Assembly: GCA_050186825.1 (NCBI GenBank)
Contig: JBFWYD010000039.1
Span: 1-64,000, forward strand
Reading direction: 5' to 3'
DNA length: 64,000 nucleotides
DNA from: NORP233 sp050186825
GTDB lineage: Bacteria > Planctomycetota > J058
The notes beneath the pieces are model-generated. The model ran no database searches. It saw only the letters and a list, made by a program, of their open reading frames with translations, and was not told the DNA's origin. Position numbers and translations under genes: made by a program. This document shows, piece by piece, positions 50,685 through 59,286 of this stretch (its first letter is position 1; each line of letters opens with the position of its first letter).

Positions 50685-51734
50685 GTGACGGTGCTCGTGC
50701 GCGCGCCCCGAGAGCTCGACCTGGCCTGGGCGCAGCGCGTCCTGGGCGAGCGCGCGCGCGCCGCCTCGCTCGAGACCAAGCTCGTGGACGTGGGCACCAC
50801 CACCCGCGTGCTCCTGCGCATCGAGCACGACGGGCCGCCCGAGCTGCCGCGCGACTGGTTCGTGAAGCTCCCCTCGCGCTCCTGGCGGGCCTGGGCCGTG
50901 ACCGCGCTCCCGCGCCTGCCGCAGACCGAGGTCCGCTTCTACGAGGAGCTCGCGGCCGAGGTCCCGGTCGCCCTCCCGCGCGCGCTCGCGGCGCGGACGC
51001 GGGTCGGGCGCGGCTTCGTGCTCGTGCTCGAGGACCTGCGCGAATCGGGCTGCGTCCCGGGCCGCCCCGGCGACGCCCTCGACGCCGAGCAGGCCGGGCG
51101 CGTGACGGACCTCCTGGCCCGGCTCCACGCCTCGCGCTGGGAGGACCCGCGCCTCGACGGCCCGCTGGCCTGGCTGGCGGGCCCCGTGCGCCGGCTCGAG
51201 GACGGCCTCGGCACCGCGCTGGCCGTCCCGCTGATGCGCCGCGGCCTCGACCGCGCAGGCGACGCCGTCCCGGCCGCCCTCCGCACCCCCGCGCTCCGCT
51301 ACGCCCGCCTGCGCCGGCGCGCGATGCGGAACCTCACCTCCGGTCCGCGGACCCTGATCCACCACGACTGCCACCCCGGCAACCTCTACTGGCGCGGCGA
51401 GGAGCCCGGGCTCCTCGACTGGCAGCTCGTGCGCATCGGCGAGGGCGTGGGCGACCTGGCCTACCTCTGCGCCACCGCGCTCCGCCCCGAGGTCCGTCGC
51501 GCGGCCGAGCCCGCCCTGCTCGCCCGCTACGCGGCCGCGCTCGCGGCCGCCGGCGTGACCCCGCCCGCCGACCTCGCCGACCGCTACCGCGCGCATCTCA
51601 GCTACGCCTTCGAGGCCATGGTCGTGACCCTGGCCGTGGGCGGCCTGATGCAGGAGGAGGTCGTGCTCGAGCTCGTGCGCCGCACGGCCAGCGCCGTCGC
51701 CGACCACGACGCCTTCGCCGCCGCGGGGGTGTGA
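50685..51734 (+). CDS. Aminoglycoside phosphotransferase (APH)-fold kinase
   Basis: 349 aa. The kinase-like fold has WFVKLPS (ATP Lys), FVLVLEDL hinge, LIHHDCHPGNLYW catalytic loop (HxDxxxxN) and LLDWQ (metal-binding Asp). All catalytic residues are present, so it is an active small-molecule kinase; it resembles the DUF1679/ecdysteroid-kinase-like branch rather than resistance enzymes. The substrate is unknown. GTG start behind a TATCCT box. Confidence 0.88.
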   Translation: MTVLVRAPRELDLAWAQRVLGERARAASLETKLVDVGTTTRVLLRIEHDGPPELPRDWFVKLPSRSWRAWAVTALPRLPQTEVRFYEELAAEVPVALPRALAARTRVGRGFVLVLEDLRESGCVPGRPGDALDAEQAGRVTDLLARLHASRWEDPRLDGPLAWLAGPVRRLEDGLGTALAVPLMRRGLDRAGDAVPAALRTPALRYARLRRRAMRNLTSGPRTLIHHDCHPGNLYWRGEEPGLLDWQLVRIGEGVGDLAYLCATALRPEVRRAAEPALLARYAAALAAAGVTPPADLADRYRAHLSYAFEAMVVTLAVGGLMQEEVVLELVRRTASAVADHDAFAAAGV

Positions 51735-51866
51735 CAGCCAACCGCTCGATCCGATGGGACTCGTGCCCATGCCCGCGCCGTGCCCGGCTTCGGCCTCGGA
51801 GGCACGCACTCGCACTCGGGTCTCGCCCGGGTAGGCACGCCCTCGCAGGCCATGGCGTTCTCTGCT

Positions 51867-52028
51867 CCTCTGCGCCTCTGCGGTCAGAAGAAGGACGCGC
51901 TACCAGCCTTCGCTCGCACGGTGGCCCGTCGGGCGCGGGTCTGCGACCGCTGGCGCGCTCGGACCCGAGAGGGGTCTGGCCAACGACAGCGGAATCCGCG
52001 GCCCTTCTTATGCGCAGAGGCGCAGAGG
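51867..52028. repeat. CTCTGCG inverted-repeat element, copy 2
   Basis: CCTCTGCGCCTCTGCG at 51867-51882 is complementary to CGCAGAGGCGCAGAGG at about 52013-52028; AGAAGAAGG / CCCTTCTT extend the pairing imperfectly. CGCAGAG units continue to 52051. Spacer about 130 bp, similar to the element at 34.9 kb. Confidence 0.75.
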
Positions 52029-52271
52029 CGCAGAGTCGCAGAGTCGCAGAGGGCGCTTCGCCTGCGGCCGGACCTGGCTGAGCTCCGCCCAGGCGAAGGC
52101 GCTTTGGCTCCGCAGCCTGGGCGAAAGGGCCAGCGTGCCCCGATCGAGCCACAACGGGCACGAGCAGGAGCACGGAGAGAGCTTCGCTCTCAGATCAAGC
52201 GGCGACCGCCATGAGCGGGACGAGGTGGTCCTCGCACCGGCCCGAGCGGCCGCGGTCGATCGAGTCGCAGC

Positions 52272-52277
52272 TAGGCT
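52272..52277 (+). promoter_or_regulatory. Candidate leaderless -10 (TAGGCT)
   Basis: TAGGCT ends 6 nt before the GTG at 52284; no SD. Confidence 0.4.
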
Positions 52278-52283
52278 GGGGGC

Positions 52284-53147
52284 GTGGGCGTCCTCCTGCT
52301 GGCCACCGTGTCCCTTGGCATCGCGGGAGCGGCCGTGCTCGTCCGCCTCTCCTGGCTCGCGGGGGCGCGGGCCTGGCTGGACCAACCTGTCACGCAGCGC
52401 CCGTTCGCCGCGTGCGTCGCGCTCTGGCTGGGTTCGCTCGGGGGTGCCACCGCCCTCGCCCAGCACCTCGGGGGATTGGCGCTCCAGCTCTACGACGAGA
52501 GCGGACTGCTGCTCCCACGGGTCACCCAAACGGCCCTCGGCCTGTGCGCCTTCTGCGGGTCTCCGCCCGGAGTAGCGCTGTGCGTGGGTCTGGGAGGCTT
52601 CAGCTTGGCGCTGGCGTCTCGCGAGCGCACGCGGCGCATGGCTGTCACCTTCGCGCTGGGAGCCGCGACCCTGGCCGCTGGGCTCGCTGCGCTTCACAGC
52701 GCGTTCCTGCTTCCGGGCACGACGGTTCACCTTGGCTTCGGTCCCTACGAGCAGCCTGCCTATGGGCCCTACCCCTTCAACCTCTGGCCGATGGCGGCTC
52801 GCTCGACGCCGATCCTGCTCGTGGTGTCGGGGGGGCTGCTCCTCGCGCTCGCGCTGACCACTGCGCTCTGGGTCACGAGCCAGGTCGCGCTCCTCGTCGT
52901 GGAGGTCCAGCGCTGGACCTACCAGGAGGGCGAGCGCGCCGTGGGCTTCTCCTTCCTGCCCGTTGGGCTCGCCGCGTGGTCGGGTCATGCGCTCGGGGAG
53001 GTCTTCGCGAGTGGGCTCCGTGAAGCCCGCTCGCTGACCTTCCTTCCGCTCCCGATCGTGGGGGCCTTCACACTCGGGGGGGCGGCTCTGGTCGCCTCCG
53101 CGGCCTGGCATCTGCGGCGGGCGCGCCACACGGAGGACGAGGGGTGA
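52284..53147 (+). CDS. Hypothetical membrane protein, 287 aa
   Basis: About seven hydrophobic segments, starting directly at the N-terminus (VLLLATVSLGIAGAAVLVRL). A short loop with YDESGLLLPRV follows the second helix and another (GFGPYEQPAYGPYPFNLWP) lies in the middle. No family is recognised. Codon use is slightly less GC-saturated than its neighbours. The stop overlaps the DUF2625 start (GTGA). Confidence 0.65.
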   Translation: MGVLLLATVSLGIAGAAVLVRLSWLAGARAWLDQPVTQRPFAACVALWLGSLGGATALAQHLGGLALQLYDESGLLLPRVTQTALGLCAFCGSPPGVALCVGLGGFSLALASRERTRRMAVTFALGAATLAAGLAALHSAFLLPGTTVHLGFGPYEQPAYGPYPFNLWPMAARSTPILLVVSGGLLLALALTTALWVTSQVALLVVEVQRWTYQEGERAVGFSFLPVGLAAWSGHALGEVFASGLREARSLTFLPLPIVGAFTLGGAALVASAAWHLRRARHTEDEG

Positions 53148-53827
53148 ACCGGCCCTGGCACGAGCTGATCCACGACGAGGACGCGATCGAGCTGGTCCGC
53201 GCCTGGGCCGAGGCGGCGCCGCATCCGGTCGAGCTGTTGCCCCGGCGCGAGCAGGCCGGGCGGCGGGCGCTGGCTGCCCTGCAAGTGACCACGCGCTCGC
53301 CGCTGGGCGCGGTCGCGTACCACACCGGAGGGCTGCTGGTCGATCGAGGCTTCCTGCGGGTGCTCGGCGCGGGAGGCCCTCGGCTGCCGCGTGCGATCGA
53401 CGAGTGGAATGGACCCGGCGGCTTCACCCGCTGCGTCCACGGCCCGCTGGTGGCCGACGACGTGGTCGGCGGCTTCTTCGCGTGGTTCGCGGAGCCGCAG
53501 ACGATCCACTACTTCGCGCCGGACACGCTCGCCTGGGAGGACACCGAGCTCGGCTACTCGGACTGGCTCCAGACCATGCTCGGCGACGGGTTCGCAGGCT
53601 TCTACCGCGAGCTGCGCTGGGCGGGCTGGGAGCAGGAGGTCGCCGGGCTCGGGGCCGACCACACCTTCTCGTGGTTGCCGCCGCTGGTCGCGCAGGGGCC
53701 TCCGCTCTCCGAGCGCAGCCGCGCCTCCGTTCCAGTCGAGCAGGCGTGGAGCTTCAACCAGGAGCTAGGTCAGAAGCTGCGGGATCTCCCGGACGGCGCC
53801 ACCTTCCAGATCGACTGGATCGAGTAG
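53144..53827 (+). CDS. DUF2625 family protein
   Basis: 227 aa, cytoplasmic. Typical DUF2625 blocks: WHELIHDEDAIELVRAWAEA, VELLPRREQAGRRALAALQV, TRSPLGAVAYHTGGLLVDRG, LPRAIDEWN and FAPDTLAWEDTELGYSDWL. The molecular role of the family is unknown. Coupled to the membrane protein upstream; convergent with the kinase gene, 4 nt between stops. Confidence 0.87.
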   Translation: MNRPWHELIHDEDAIELVRAWAEAAPHPVELLPRREQAGRRALAALQVTTRSPLGAVAYHTGGLLVDRGFLRVLGAGGPRLPRAIDEWNGPGGFTRCVHGPLVADDVVGGFFAWFAEPQTIHYFAPDTLAWEDTELGYSDWLQTMLGDGFAGFYRELRWAGWEQEVAGLGADHTFSWLPPLVAQGPPLSERSRASVPVEQAWSFNQELGQKLRDLPDGATFQIDWIE

Positions 53828-53831
53828 CGAG

Positions 53832-56033
53832 CTACTCCTCCGGGAAGGCCAGCCAGAGGTCCACGCGCGGGCCGCCGTGGCAGGTGGCGAGGAGGAGGTG
53901 GCCTGCTGGGTCGAGGTCGAGGTCTCCGTAGCGCTCGCCCGCGGCCCAGGTGCGGGCGAGGCGGCGGGAGGGGACCTCCCAGGCGCGCAGCTCGCCGCCG
54001 CGGTAGCTGGCGCTCGCGCTGTAGAGCCAGCGGCCGTCGCGCGCGAAGCACAGGCCCGAGAGCTGGCCGCGATGCGCGACCTTGATCGGGAGGTCGGCGG
54101 AATCGGGGCCCTCGCAGGCGCCGGTCGCCGCGCGCTCGCGGAGGTCGAAGAGCTGGAGCGCGCCGTCGTAGTGGCCCGACGCCAGGACCCGGCCGCTCGG
54201 GTCGACCGCCAGCGTGTCGGAGCGTCGCACGCCGGGGGGCGGCCAGCGCACGACGCCGGGGCGCTCCCACACCGCGAGCACCGGGAGCTTGCGCGTGGGG
54301 AGCTGGATCCCCGCGCAGGTCGCGAAGCCGCCGCCGGGCAGCGGGAGGATCCCCGACACGGGCGCGTCGTGCGCGCGGGCGGGCGCGCCGCGCGGGCCCT
54401 CGGGGGCGAGCCGCAGCACCTCGCCCGTGGCCAGACCCACCAGGAGCTCGTCACCCTGCTCGTCCGACCAGCAGAGCGCCCCCAGGGGCGCCGGCAGCTC
54501 CTGCGCGCGCGGCTCGGCGGCAGAGGCGTCGCAGCGCCAGAGGCGCGCGTCGCCCGCGCGCCCCGCGACCCAGCGCCCGTCCGGCCGCGCGATCAAGCGG
54601 TCCACGCCGCGGGGCACGCTCCAGCGGCGCTGCTCCTGGCCCGTGCTCAGGTCCCAGCGGCGGACGGTGTCGTCCCAGCCCGCGGTCAGCGCCGCGCGCG
54701 GGCCGACGAAGCGGGCCAGGCGGGCCTCGGGATGTTCGAGCGAGCGCAGGGGGCGCGCCGCCGCGCGCGCGACCTCGGCGCGCAGGGCGCGGCGGCGCGG
54801 GTGCTCCGTAGGGGCCTCCGCCAACCAGTCCAGGGCGGCGGCCGGGTCGAAGCCGCCGGGCGCGAGCAGCGCCACAGCGCGCGCGTCGAGCGTCTGGGGC
54901 GGGGAGGCGCTCGGCGAGGGCGGAGGCGTCTGGCGCGCGGGCGGTCCGGCCGCGGCGGCCCGCGGCGCGCGGCCGAGAGCGAGGGCGAGCGTCAGCGCGA
55001 CGCCAAGGGCGAGGGCGAGCACCAGGACGACGGCCAGCGGCGCCGCCGGCCCGCGCCGCACGCGCGAGGCCGCGCCCGGGCGTTCGCCGCGCAGCACGGC
55101 CTCGAGGTCCTCGGCGAAGGCCAGGGCGTCGGGGTAGCGCGCCGCGGGGTCCCTCTGCAGCGCGCGGCGCGCGACCGCGTCCAGGTCGCGCGAGGCGCTC
55201 GGGTCGCGCTCGCGCAGCCCGGGGACCCGCGCCGCCTGGAGCCGGATCAGGAGCTCGACCGGGCTCGCGGCGTCCTCGAAGGGCAGCGAGCCGCACACGG
55301 CCTCGTGCAGGAGGATCCCCAGCGCCCACACGTCGGCGGGCGGGCCGGTCCGCTCGCGCTCGCCCGCCGCCTGCTCGGGCGCCATGTGGGTCGGCGTGCC
55401 GAGGGTCGCGCCGGTGCGCGTCAGCCGCTCGCGCTCGTCGAGCTCGAGGGCCAGGCCGAAGTCCGTGACGCGCGGGCGGCCGTCCTCGCCCACGAGCACG
55501 TTCGCGGGCTTGAGGTCGCGGTGCACGATGCCGTGGCGGTGGGCGAAGCCGACCGCGCGCGCGACCTGCGCCAGGAGGGCCAGGCGGGCCGGCCGCTCGA
55601 GCCCGGCCCAGGCCTCGTCCAGCGGGCGCGCGCCGGGGACGAGCTCGTAGACGAGGTAGGGCAGCCCGGCCGCCTCGCCCGCGCTGTGCACGGCCACGAT
55701 CCCCGGATGCCGCAGCGCCGCGGCCAGCGCGCCCTCGCGCTGGAAGCGCGCGCGGCGGCGCGCGTCCGGCTGCGCGAGCAACAGCTTGAGCGCGACCTCG
55801 CGCCCAGCCTCGAGGTCGCGCGCGCGCAGGACCACGCCCATCCCGCCGCGGCCGAGCTCCTCGCCCAGCTCGTAGCGGGCCTCGAGCGCGCCGAGCCCCT
55901 CTTGCAGACCCGGGCGGCGATGGGCGGCGCCGCGCTGGCGGCCGCTGGCGTCGGCGCGGGTGGGGACGCTCGCAGGACCGGGCTCGCGGGGCGCGCCCTC
56001 GTCCGGCCGCGTGTCCCTGCCCTCGGCGCTCAC
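53832..56033 (-). CDS. Ser/Thr protein kinase with TM and WD-like repeats
   Basis: 733 aa. Full kinase domain at residues 50-315: GEELGRGGMGVVLRA, VALKLLL, HRDLKPANV, DFGLALEL and THMAPEQAAGE; all catalytic residues are present. A membrane helix follows at about 330-350 (LAVVLVLALALGVALTLALAL), then a Pro-rich stalk and a roughly 330-residue WD40/YVTN-like propeller region (WDDTVRRWDLSTGQ, LASGHYDGALQLFDLRE). The propeller is shorter and of a different type from that of the kinase at 9.7 kb. GTG start; the small membrane-protein gene starts upstream in the same direction, 13 nt away. Confidence 0.92.
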   Translation of the reverse strand: MSAEGRDTRPDEGAPREPGPASVPTRADASGRQRGAAHRRPGLQEGLGALEARYELGEELGRGGMGVVLRARDLEAGREVALKLLLAQPDARRRARFQREGALAAALRHPGIVAVHSAGEAAGLPYLVYELVPGARPLDEAWAGLERPARLALLAQVARAVGFAHRHGIVHRDLKPANVLVGEDGRPRVTDFGLALELDERERLTRTGATLGTPTHMAPEQAAGERERTGPPADVWALGILLHEAVCGSLPFEDAASPVELLIRLQAARVPGLRERDPSASRDLDAVARRALQRDPAARYPDALAFAEDLEAVLRGERPGAASRVRRGPAAPLAVVLVLALALGVALTLALALGRAPRAAAAGPPARQTPPPSPSASPPQTLDARAVALLAPGGFDPAAALDWLAEAPTEHPRRRALRAEVARAAARPLRSLEHPEARLARFVGPRAALTAGWDDTVRRWDLSTGQEQRRWSVPRGVDRLIARPDGRWVAGRAGDARLWRCDASAAEPRAQELPAPLGALCWSDEQGDELLVGLATGEVLRLAPEGPRGAPARAHDAPVSGILPLPGGGFATCAGIQLPTRKLPVLAVWERPGVVRWPPPGVRRSDTLAVDPSGRVLASGHYDGALQLFDLRERAATGACEGPDSADLPIKVAHRGQLSGLCFARDGRWLYSASASYRGGELRAWEVPSRRLARTWAAGERYGDLDLDPAGHLLLATCHGGPRVDLWLAFPEE

Positions 56034-56046
56034 GCGGCGGCCGCGC

Positions 56047-56412
56047 TCACTCGCGCGCGAGGATCATCCGGAGCACGAAGGCCAGCCCGCAGGCGAAGCC
56101 GGTCGAGAGCACGCCCAGGACCGCGGTCAACGCCTCGAGCGGGAGCGGCTCTCGTTGCGGGACCGCGCCCAGGCCCGACTCCTTGAGCTGCCACAGCACC
56201 ACGCCCCAGCCGGTCATCACGAGCGCGATCGGCAGGGCGAGCTCGGCGTAGCGGCGCAGCTCGACGAACAGGTCCTCGTCGCGCGGCGCCCGCGCGGTCG
56301 GGAGGATCACCCAGGCCCAGAGCACGAGCAGGCTCAGCCCCAGGGTCGGGAGCGCCGCGCACAGCGCCAGGAGCAAGAGCGGCACGGGCGCGTGGTCGAG
56401 GTCCTTCTCCAT
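56047..56412 (-). CDS. Small membrane protein, 121 aa
   Basis: ATG 56412. Three membrane helices: APVPLLLLALCAALPTLGLS onward, YAELALPIALVMTGWGVVLW and LEALTAVLGVLSTGFACGLA. No family recognised. Located directly upstream of the kinase/WD gene, so probably co-expressed. It could be a partner of the kinase TM segment. Confidence 0.65.
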   Translation of the reverse strand: MEKDLDHAPVPLLLLALCAALPTLGLSLLVLWAWVILPTARAPRDEDLFVELRRYAELALPIALVMTGWGVVLWQLKESGLGAVPQREPLPLEALTAVLGVLSTGFACGLAFVLRMILARE

Positions 56413-56499
56413 GGCGCCTCTTTTATCCTCCCCGGCGACCGGGCGGCACCCCTGCGGCGGGCGCCGCCGCGGAGCCAACCTGGAGCCGAGAGGTGCCCG

Positions 56500-56697
56500 G
56501 TGAGCGACCTGCCCCCGGATCCCGTGATCGAGCACTACAAGCGCGACGTCGACCGCACGTTGCTGCGGCGGAACCTCCAGCTCACGGTCGAGGAGCGGCT
56601 CCGCCAGGCCATGCGGCTCCAGCGCCTGGCCGAGGAGCTGCGCGAGGCCGGGCAGCGGGCGGCGCAGAAGGCGCCGCTCGACGAGCGCGGGCGCTGA
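56500..56697 (+). CDS. Small conserved helical protein, 65 aa
   Basis: GTG start with GAGAGG 7 nt upstream. Sequence VIEHYKRDVDRTLLRRNLQL then TVEERLRQAMRLQRLAEEL forms two charged helices; similar short proteins (DRTLLRRNLxLTVEERL) occur in other bacteria next to varied genes, function unknown. Lies alone between two minus-strand transcripts. Confidence 0.7.
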   Translation: MSDLPPDPVIEHYKRDVDRTLLRRNLQLTVEERLRQAMRLQRLAEELREAGQRAAQKAPLDERGR

Positions 56698-56704
56698 GCG
56701 CCGG

Positions 56705-57595
56705 CTACTCCGTCGAGCGCTCGAGGCGGGTCCGCCAGCGGGTCCACACGCGCTCGAGGTCGGCCACGTCGTCCTGGGCGCCGTAGCGCGCGAGGCGCTC
56801 CTCGGGCGCGGGAGGGTCCGCCAGGAGCGCGCGGATCCAGGCCCGGCCGCGCTGGCGGACGGCCTCGTCGTCGCCCTGGTAGATCAGGTGGATCAGGCTC
56901 CAGGCCAGGGCGTGCCCGCCGCCCCCCAGGTCGCCCGGGCCGGCCGCGACCAGGGACTGGAGCGAGCGCGGGCGCGCGCGCTGGAGCGCCTCGCGCAGGC
57001 GGGCCGGGGCCTCGCCCAGGGTCACGCCGTCCGCGTCGTCCGCGCTGACCGCGCCGAAGAACACGCTCAGCCCCAGGGTCAGGAAGGGCGGGAGCTGGAA
57101 GAAGCGCTCGTCGCCCACCAGGCCGTGCAGGTGGAGCTGCACGAGCTGGCTGGCCAGCATCTGCACGGCCGTCGTCCCGTCGGCGAAGGTGCCGTGGCGG
57201 GTGACGAGCCTGCGCTGCGTCGCGGAGTAGAAGGCCCCGACCTCCGCGGCCGGGGCCTCGTCCCGGTAGGTCTCCTGGGTCGCGTGGATCCAGACCTCGG
57301 GCTTGGCCCCCTTGGGGCGGGTGCCGAGGCGCACCTCGAGCGCGGTGTGCAGGCGCTCGAGCAGGGCCAGGTAGCGCTCGGCGTAGTCCGCGCGCAGGTC
57401 GGTCACGAGCACGTAGTGGGCGCTCTCGCGGCGCGGGGCGTCCGCGATCGTGCCCTGCTGCGGGTGCTGCTCCTGCCAGGGCTTCTCCACCGGCGAGGGG
57501 GCCGGCTCGGGCGGGGGCGGGGGCGGGGGGGGCGGCGGCGGCGGTTCGCTGCAGCCGATGGTCAAGAGGAGCAACAGACCCGGCCAAGACCGCAT
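56705..57595 (-). CDS. Lipoprotein with Pro-tract, DUF1570-like
   Basis: 296 aa from ATG 57595 (GGAGGG SD). Signal peptide with lipobox (LLLLLTIGC), then a run of 12 prolines as an envelope spacer, then a soluble domain (HYVLVTDLRADYAERYLALL, YSATQRRLVTRHGTFADGTT, VQLHLHGLVGDERFFQLPPF). The shape resembles DUF1570/gluzincin-like lipoproteins of Planctomycetota, but the HExxH zinc motif is absent, so peptidase activity is not expected. Upstream sequences contain two small inverted repeats (57660-57710). Confidence 0.75.
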   Translation of the reverse strand: MRSWPGLLLLLTIGCSEPPPPPPPPPPPPEPAPSPVEKPWQEQHPQQGTIADAPRRESAHYVLVTDLRADYAERYLALLERLHTALEVRLGTRPKGAKPEVWIHATQETYRDEAPAAEVGAFYSATQRRLVTRHGTFADGTTAVQMLASQLVQLHLHGLVGDERFFQLPPFLTLGLSVFFGAVSADDADGVTLGEAPARLREALQRARPRSLQSLVAAGPGDLGGGGHALAWSLIHLIYQGDDEAVRQRGRAWIRALLADPPAPEERLARYGAQDDVADLERVWTRWRTRLERSTE

Positions 57596-57738
57596 GGAGG
57601 CCCTCCCTGGCGCGCGCGAAGCCGGGCCTGGTTTACGCGATTTCTGCCTTGTTGGCTCCGCCGCTGACGCGGCTTCGCTCGAATTCGTTCGGGAGTGAAT
57701 CCCTCCGAATTCTCTTTTCATTCCACTCCCCACGGGCC

Positions 57739-57744
57739 TAGACT
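57739..57744 (+). promoter_or_regulatory. Candidate -10 (TAGACT) for the PilZ fusion gene
   Basis: TAGACT lies 24 nt before GTG 57769, with an AGGGGAG Shine-Dalgarno in the short leader, so this message would be leadered. Confidence 0.35.
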
Positions 57745-57768
57745 CTGCGCCCTCAGGGGAGAGGCACC

Positions 57769-59193
57769 GTGACGCGAGAGCGCCGACGTCATCCGCGTGT
57801 GGTCGTGGGCGGCAACGCCCAGATCACCGCCGTGTCGAGCGGGACCCCCCCGGCCGAGCGCGGGGCGCTGCTCAACTGCAGCTACAGCGGCGCGCTCCTG
57901 CGGATGCCCGCGCCCAAGCGGCGCCTGTTCCGCGGCGCCGAGCGCGGCCTCGAGCTCCAGGACTCGATCACCTGCATGCTGCGGATCCCGCCCTCCTACC
58001 AGGAGATCGAGGTCTTCGCCGAGGTGGTCCGCGTCGAGCGCCCCCAGAACGACCCCGAGGCGGTGAACGTCGGGCTGCGCTTCTTCTGCGACTTCCAGCG
58101 CGGCCTCGACAAGAACCTCACCGCGCTCCGGCGGGTGCTCGGGCGCGCGGGTCAGGGCGGGGCCTCCTCGATGGACACGCCGGCGCTGAAGCCCAAGCCC
58201 GAGGCGGTGAGCGAGCCCAAGCCGGTCGAGGCCAAGTCGAGCGAGCCCGAGGCCGAGGAGCGGGCCACGCGGCGCAGCCAGCGCGTGCAGCCCCTGAGCG
58301 AGGGCGGCGCCAAGCGCTCGGGGCGGACCCGCCGCCTCTCCGGGCGCAGCCGCCGGGTCGAGGCCGAGACGAGCCGCGTCCCGCGCGCCTCGAGCGACGA
58401 CGGGGAGCGCGCCTCGCGCCGCCTCTCCAGCCGCAGCCGGCGGCTCGAGGGCGGCGCTCGAGACGGGGAGCCCCGCCGCGAGCGTCGCAGCAGCGAGAGC
58501 AGCGAGGACGACGCGAGCTGGGAGCTCGGGCCGCTGCCCGCCAAGAAGAAGGCCGAGGACCAGGCCTCGGGTGTGGCCGAGGTGCTCAAGGCCGACCTCT
58601 TCGAGGACGAGAGCTGGAGCAACTACCTCGGCAGCGAGCGGGCCAAGGCCAAGGACGCAGACGGGGCCAAGGACGGGGCCAAGGACGCAGCCAGGGCCAA
58701 GGACGTAGCCAGGGCCAAGGACGCAGCCAGGGCCAAGGACGCAGCCAGGGCTGAGACCGGCGCCGAGCCCGCCAAGGCCCCGGCCGAGACGAGGCGCGTG
58801 CGCATCGTCGACGCGCGCAGCTCGAGCGCCAGCCAGCAGCGCCCGGCGGTCGATGCACGCGGGGCCGAGGTCCGCGAGGCCCGCCCCGAGGAGCGGCGCG
58901 AGCCGGCGCCGAGCGCCGCGCCCATGGTCTACACCTCGCTCGGCGGCCCCGAGAACGGGCTCTACGTGCGCGGCAGCGCGCGCCTCGACGAGGGTCAGGC
59001 CCGCGTGCGCCTGCCCGAGCACTTCACCGGGCTGGTCGACCCCGAGAGCGTCACCGTGCAGCTCACCGCGCGCGGGGCCTGCGCCGGGCTCTACGCGGCG
59101 CGCGTCACCTCCAAGGAGCTGCTGGTCCGCGAGCTGGCCGACGGCCGCAGCCACGCGCCCTTCGACTACCTGGTCCTCGCCGCGCGCCGCTGA
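57769..59193 (+). CDS. PilZ protein with RS-repeat linker and tail-spike-type C-terminal domain
   Basis: 474 aa. PilZ domain at residues 1-115: RERRRHPRVVVGGNA gives the Arg motif and NCSYSGALL the [D/N]xSxxG motif. The middle 240 residues are repetitive: Ser-Arg units (SGRTRRLSGRSRRVE, SRRLSSRSRRLEGG) and AKDAARAKD repeats (DNA 58640-58750). The last 90 residues (GPENGLYVRGSARLDEGQA to APFDYLVLAARR) resemble a beta domain found at the ends of tail-fibre- or repeat-type surface proteins. The combination with PilZ is unusual. It is paralogous to the PilZ protein at 37.5 kb. Confidence 0.8.
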   Translation: MTRERRRHPRVVVGGNAQITAVSSGTPPAERGALLNCSYSGALLRMPAPKRRLFRGAERGLELQDSITCMLRIPPSYQEIEVFAEVVRVERPQNDPEAVNVGLRFFCDFQRGLDKNLTALRRVLGRAGQGGASSMDTPALKPKPEAVSEPKPVEAKSSEPEAEERATRRSQRVQPLSEGGAKRSGRTRRLSGRSRRVEAETSRVPRASSDDGERASRRLSSRSRRLEGGARDGEPRRERRSSESSEDDASWELGPLPAKKKAEDQASGVAEVLKADLFEDESWSNYLGSERAKAKDADGAKDGAKDAARAKDVARAKDAARAKDAARAETGAEPAKAPAETRRVRIVDARSSSASQQRPAVDARGAEVREARPEERREPAPSAAPMVYTSLGGPENGLYVRGSARLDEGQARVRLPEHFTGLVDPESVTVQLTARGACAGLYAARVTSKELLVRELADGRSHAPFDYLVLAARR

Positions 59194-59230
59194 GTCGCGC
59201 GGGGGCTTCCCTCGACCCGCGCGCAGCCCT

Positions 59231-59236
59231 TAGGAT
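59231..59236 (+). promoter_or_regulatory. Candidate -10 (TAGGAT) for the SCP2 gene
   Basis: TAGGAT lies 50 nt before ATG 59287. No -35 is evident. Confidence 0.3.
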
Positions 59237-59286
59237 CCCTCCCTCCTCACGCAGCCCGGCCGCGATGGCGGCCGCCGGGAGCCCAG

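Larger units (their letters stand above)
51735..52283. other. 549-bp non-coding region with CTCTGCG element
   Basis: No gene is supportable. It contains an inverted pair of CTCTGCG arrays (see the separate entry), GCACTCGCACTCG and CACGAGCAGGAGCACG hexamer runs and the promoter of the following membrane gene. Confidence 0.7.
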
